Shown here piece after piece: positions 5,700 through 6,962 of a stretch of 6,962 nt of DNA. The notes under the pieces are model-generated. The model was not told where the DNA came from and did not search any database. It worked only from the letters and a program-made list of their open reading frames with translations. This DNA comes from JBNJEM01 sp051745935 (GTDB taxonomy: Bacteria; Planctomycetota; Planctomycetia; Pirellulales; Pirellulaceae). Every line of letters begins with the position of its first letter. The first letter of the stretch is position 1. A program made the translations under genes and the position numbers. The DNA is taken from the NCBI GenBank assembly GCA_051745935.1, contig JBNJEM010000428.1, positions 1 to 6,962 on the forward strand, read 5' to 3'.

Positions 5700-6293
5700 A
5701 TGATTGAAATCAAATATACTGGCGAAGCCCTCTGGAAAAGAATTGAACTTGCCGTGGAGAAAGTGAAGGACCGACTACGCCGCGTTACTCGAGCGCTCAA
5801 CTCCGCAAACATTCCCTATGCAGTTATTGGTGGCAACGCCGTCCAACACTGGGTTTCGCAGGTGGATGAGTCGGTGGTGAGGAACACTCGTGACGTCGAT
5901 ATCATTCTGAACGAATCGGACTTGGACCGAGCAATCCCGGCGCTCCAAGCCGAAGGCTTCATCTATCATCGCTCCGGTGGAGTAACCATGTTTCTGGATG
6001 GCCCGGACGCGAAAGCACGTGACGCGGTGCGTGTCGTCTTTGCTGGCAAAAAAGTCCGTGAGGAATATCCAGCGCCGGTTCCCGACATTGATCAGTACGA
6101 ATTAATGGACGATGCACGCACTCTTCCATTCGAACAACTCGTAACCATGAAGCTGACATCGTATCGACGTAAAGATCAAGTGCATTTGCTCGACATGATT
6201 TCCATTGGCCTGCTAGACGACAGTTGGCTTGAGAGGCTTTCTCCTGAATTACGATTACGACTGGAGGAACTGCTTAACGATCCTGACGGCTAG
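5700..6293 (+). CDS. Nucleotidyltransferase-fold protein (MNT/AbiEii-like)
   Basis: From the ATG at 5700 the product has 197 residues. An N-terminal helix rich in Lys/Arg/Glu (about 8-36) leads into PYAVIGGNAVQHW (G44-G45-N46-A47), followed by R61-N-T-R-D65-V-D67. This GG-x-A ... R-x-T-x-D-x-D pattern is the active-site signature of the DNA-polymerase-beta-like nucleotidyltransferase fold, where the two Asp bind metal; it is shared by MNT antitoxins, AbiEii-type toxins and aminoglycoside nucleotidyltransferases. A later FEQLVTMKLTSYRRKDQVHLLDM segment resembles the Lys/Asp region seen in AbiEii-like proteins. Start chosen for its Shine-Dalgarno and because upstream in-frame residues look non-coding. 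No HEPN, AbiEi or other partner is adjacent, so it may act alone or be an orphan of a toxin-antitoxin pair. Its composition is less GC-rich than the operon, hinting at separate acquisition. Confidence 0.7.
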   Translation: MIEIKYTGEALWKRIELAVEKVKDRLRRVTRALNSANIPYAVIGGNAVQHWVSQVDESVVRNTRDVDIILNESDLDRAIPALQAEGFIYHRSGGVTMFLDGPDAKARDAVRVVFAGKKVREEYPAPVPDIDQYELMDDARTLPFEQLVTMKLTSYRRKDQVHLLDMISIGLLDDSWLERLSPELRLRLEELLNDPDG

Positions 6294-6563
6294 CAGCTGA
6301 GATTTGAATATGACCACGGTGCCGCCTGCGCGAATCATCCGCTGTTTTGTAGCCCCGAGGGAGACAGTGGGGTTGCGGATAACTGCTAACGATCCGAAAT
6401 CTTCGACGGTGCGATACTCCCAATCGCGGGTCGCTGGCGCTATTGCGTCCAACCCTGTCGCCTATCGAAGCTATCTACCTTATAATTGCAAATCATTCTG
6501 AGGTGTTTTTGATTTCGATGCGGAAATAAAGGGGTTTTTGTCTATTGAGGGCATGTTGCCAGA
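6294..6563. other. Gene-free region, AT-rich towards its right end
   Basis: Open frames exist on both strands (6304-6501 plus, 6255-6452 minus), but neither has a recognisable motif or convincing ribosome binding site, and each overlaps the other. A perfect TATAAT occurs at 6481-6486 without a matching -35. The stretch 6481-6545 is rich in A and T runs and would be a plausible place for the promoter of the structured RNA that follows. Confidence 0.4.
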
Positions 6564-6790
6564 CCCCCACGAGTTCACCTCGTGGGTGAATCAGACTCGT
6601 GAGCTATAAGGCGGTTGTGATGGCCACTCGCACTAGGTCTAGCGGAGCTGGTAGGCCAGCTAGCGAAGATTCTCTGGCGTATAGAGAAGGTTCAGGAGGC
6701 ATAGCCCGCCGTAGCTTGTGAGTCTTGGGCTCCGACGAGACAAGCTCGTGGGGGGCCGTGGCTGGGTGGGGCTGGCCTGATGCAACGACC
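6564..6790 (+). ncRNA. Structured RNA resembling HEARO / omega-RNA of IscB-type OMEGA systems
   Basis: A nested fold can be drawn by hand. Closing stem: CCCCCACGAG (6564-6573) with CTCGTGGGGG (6745-6754), 10 perfect pairs about 170 nt apart. Inside it are TTCACC/GGTGAA (6574-6579/6585-6590), CTCGT/ACGAG (6596-6600/6735-6739), GGCGG/CCGCC (6610-6614/6706-6710), AGCTGG/CCAGCT (6646-6651/6656-6661), TTCTCT/AGAGAA (6670-6675/6683-6688) and AGCCC/GGGCT (6703-6707/6727-6731), the last overlapping another helix and so pseudoknot-like or alternative. Segments such as GGCGGTTGTGATGG, GCGAAGATT, AGAAGGTTCAGGAGG and GAGTCTTGGGCTCCGACGAG look to me like the conserved parts of the HEARO motif, which guides the nickase/nuclease IsrB or IscB. 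A poor 33-codon frame at 6620-6721 is not credible. No IscB or IsrB frame is visible next to it. The folded nature is well supported; the HEARO identity rests on memory of the motif and needs a covariance-model test. Confidence 0.58.
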
Positions 6791-6829
6791 GAAAAATGGG
6801 CAAATTGGGGTTGCGGGGAAAACGAAAAG

Positions 6830-6892
6830 CTGTTGCGCCCCTCCCGTACAGTTTTACCGGGAGTTGAACCCCAGAGCGAAGGAGCGCAACAG
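6830..6892 (+). promoter_or_regulatory. Inverted repeat that would sequester the ribosome binding site of the next gene
   Basis: CTGTTGCGC at 6830-6838 pairs perfectly with GCGCAACAG at 6884-6892; after one mismatch CCT (6840-6842) pairs with AGG (6880-6882). The right arm overlaps the Shine-Dalgarno AAGGAG (6879-6884) and the first base of the GTG start. An inner hairpin CTCCCG/CGGGAG (6841-6846/6858-6863, 11-nt loop) competes with the extension of the outer stem. Such structures in insertion sequences limit transposase synthesis from read-through transcripts; that role here is inference. Confidence 0.55.
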
Positions 6893-6962
6893 TGGGAATA
6901 TCATCGTATAAACAGGTTCGGTTGTACAGGTCACCATTACGAGTTGTCGCTGCGATGTTGTG
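6892..6962 (+). CDS. Start of an unidentified protein, runs off the window (possible transposase)
   Basis: A GTG at 6892 lies 7 nt after the strong Shine-Dalgarno AAGGAG (6879-6884) and opens a frame that stays open to the right edge, giving 23 residues: VGISSYKQVRLYRSPLRVVA then AML. The start is basic, with a YRSPLR segment, a feel shared with N-termini of some planctomycete insertion-sequence proteins, but this is too short to assign. It does not match the start of IscB proteins, which carry a PLMP-like motif close to the N-terminus. The ribosome binding site makes a real gene likely; its function is not known to me. Confidence 0.45.
   Translation, partial: MGISSYKQVRLYRSPLRVVAAML

Noticed and set aside
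6304..6501. 65-codon plus-strand frame after the nucleotidyltransferase
   Set aside because: No Shine-Dalgarno, no motif, and an equally open minus-strand frame overlaps it; nothing separates it from chance.
6620..6721. 33-codon frame MATRTRSSGAG... within the structured RNA
   Set aside because: No ribosome binding site, arbitrary composition, and the bases are explained by RNA helices.
6548..6754. Group II intron or riboswitch as the identity of the structured RNA
   Set aside because: No domain V-like AGC/bulge hairpin with its conserved ends and no reverse transcriptase; no riboswitch core I recognise. HEARO-like segments fit better, though this needs a model search.
1..6962. CRISPR arrays or tRNA genes
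   Set aside because: No regularly spaced direct repeats and no cloverleaf with T-loop GTTC signature in a proper context were found by eye on either strand.

Overview
The window looks like an accessory segment of a planctomycete chromosome. The strongest clue is the start of a DUF1559-type protein (prepilin-like N-terminus, then an LLPAVQAAREAARR segment), a paralogous family greatly expanded in Planctomycetes. GC is fairly high through the metabolic genes and visibly lower in the last third.

Layout. (1) Positions 1-1280 are a graveyard of broken genes: the tail of an IS200-like/REP-associated Y1 (HUH) transposase, cut off before its usual C-terminal part; then the first ~75 codons of a DUF1559 gene joined to the N-terminal half of a DUF772-type DDE transposase, which itself carries a -1 frameshift on a run of seven C. 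(2) Positions 1230-1447 hold a long hairpin and a leader before the operon. (3) Positions 1448-5336 form a tight four-gene operon on the + strand: a signal-peptide-bearing cupin of the sugar (D-lyxose) isomerase type, an SDR oxidoreductase, a deoxyribose-phosphate-aldolase (DeoC)-family enzyme and an FGGY carbohydrate kinase. Gaps are 19, 11 and 1 nt, each with a ribosome binding site. It reads as a sugar or polyol catabolic pathway: isomerise/oxidise, phosphorylate, then cleave by a Schiff-base aldolase. The substrate cannot be read from sequence, and no transporter or regulator is present. (4) Positions 5337-5670 are non-coding or unassigned, with back-to-back palindromes just after the operon. 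(5) Positions 5700-6293 encode a small MNT/AbiEii-like nucleotidyltransferase behind an extended -10 promoter and a good Shine-Dalgarno. (6) Positions 6294-6563 have no gene I can support. (7) Positions 6564-6790 contain a highly structured RNA whose long-range 10-bp closing stem, inner helices and signature segments resemble the HEARO RNA, i.e. the omega-RNA of IscB/IsrB OMEGA systems; no IscB reading frame is visible beside it. (8) Positions 6830-6892 form an inverted repeat that would hide the Shine-Dalgarno and GTG start of a gene running off the right end, perhaps a transposase.

The most interesting part is the right end: a probable stand-alone omega-RNA next to the regulated start of another gene. 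The second is the sugar operon, whose first enzyme appears to be exported while its partners look cytoplasmic. All family assignments come from reading motifs by eye; no search was run.
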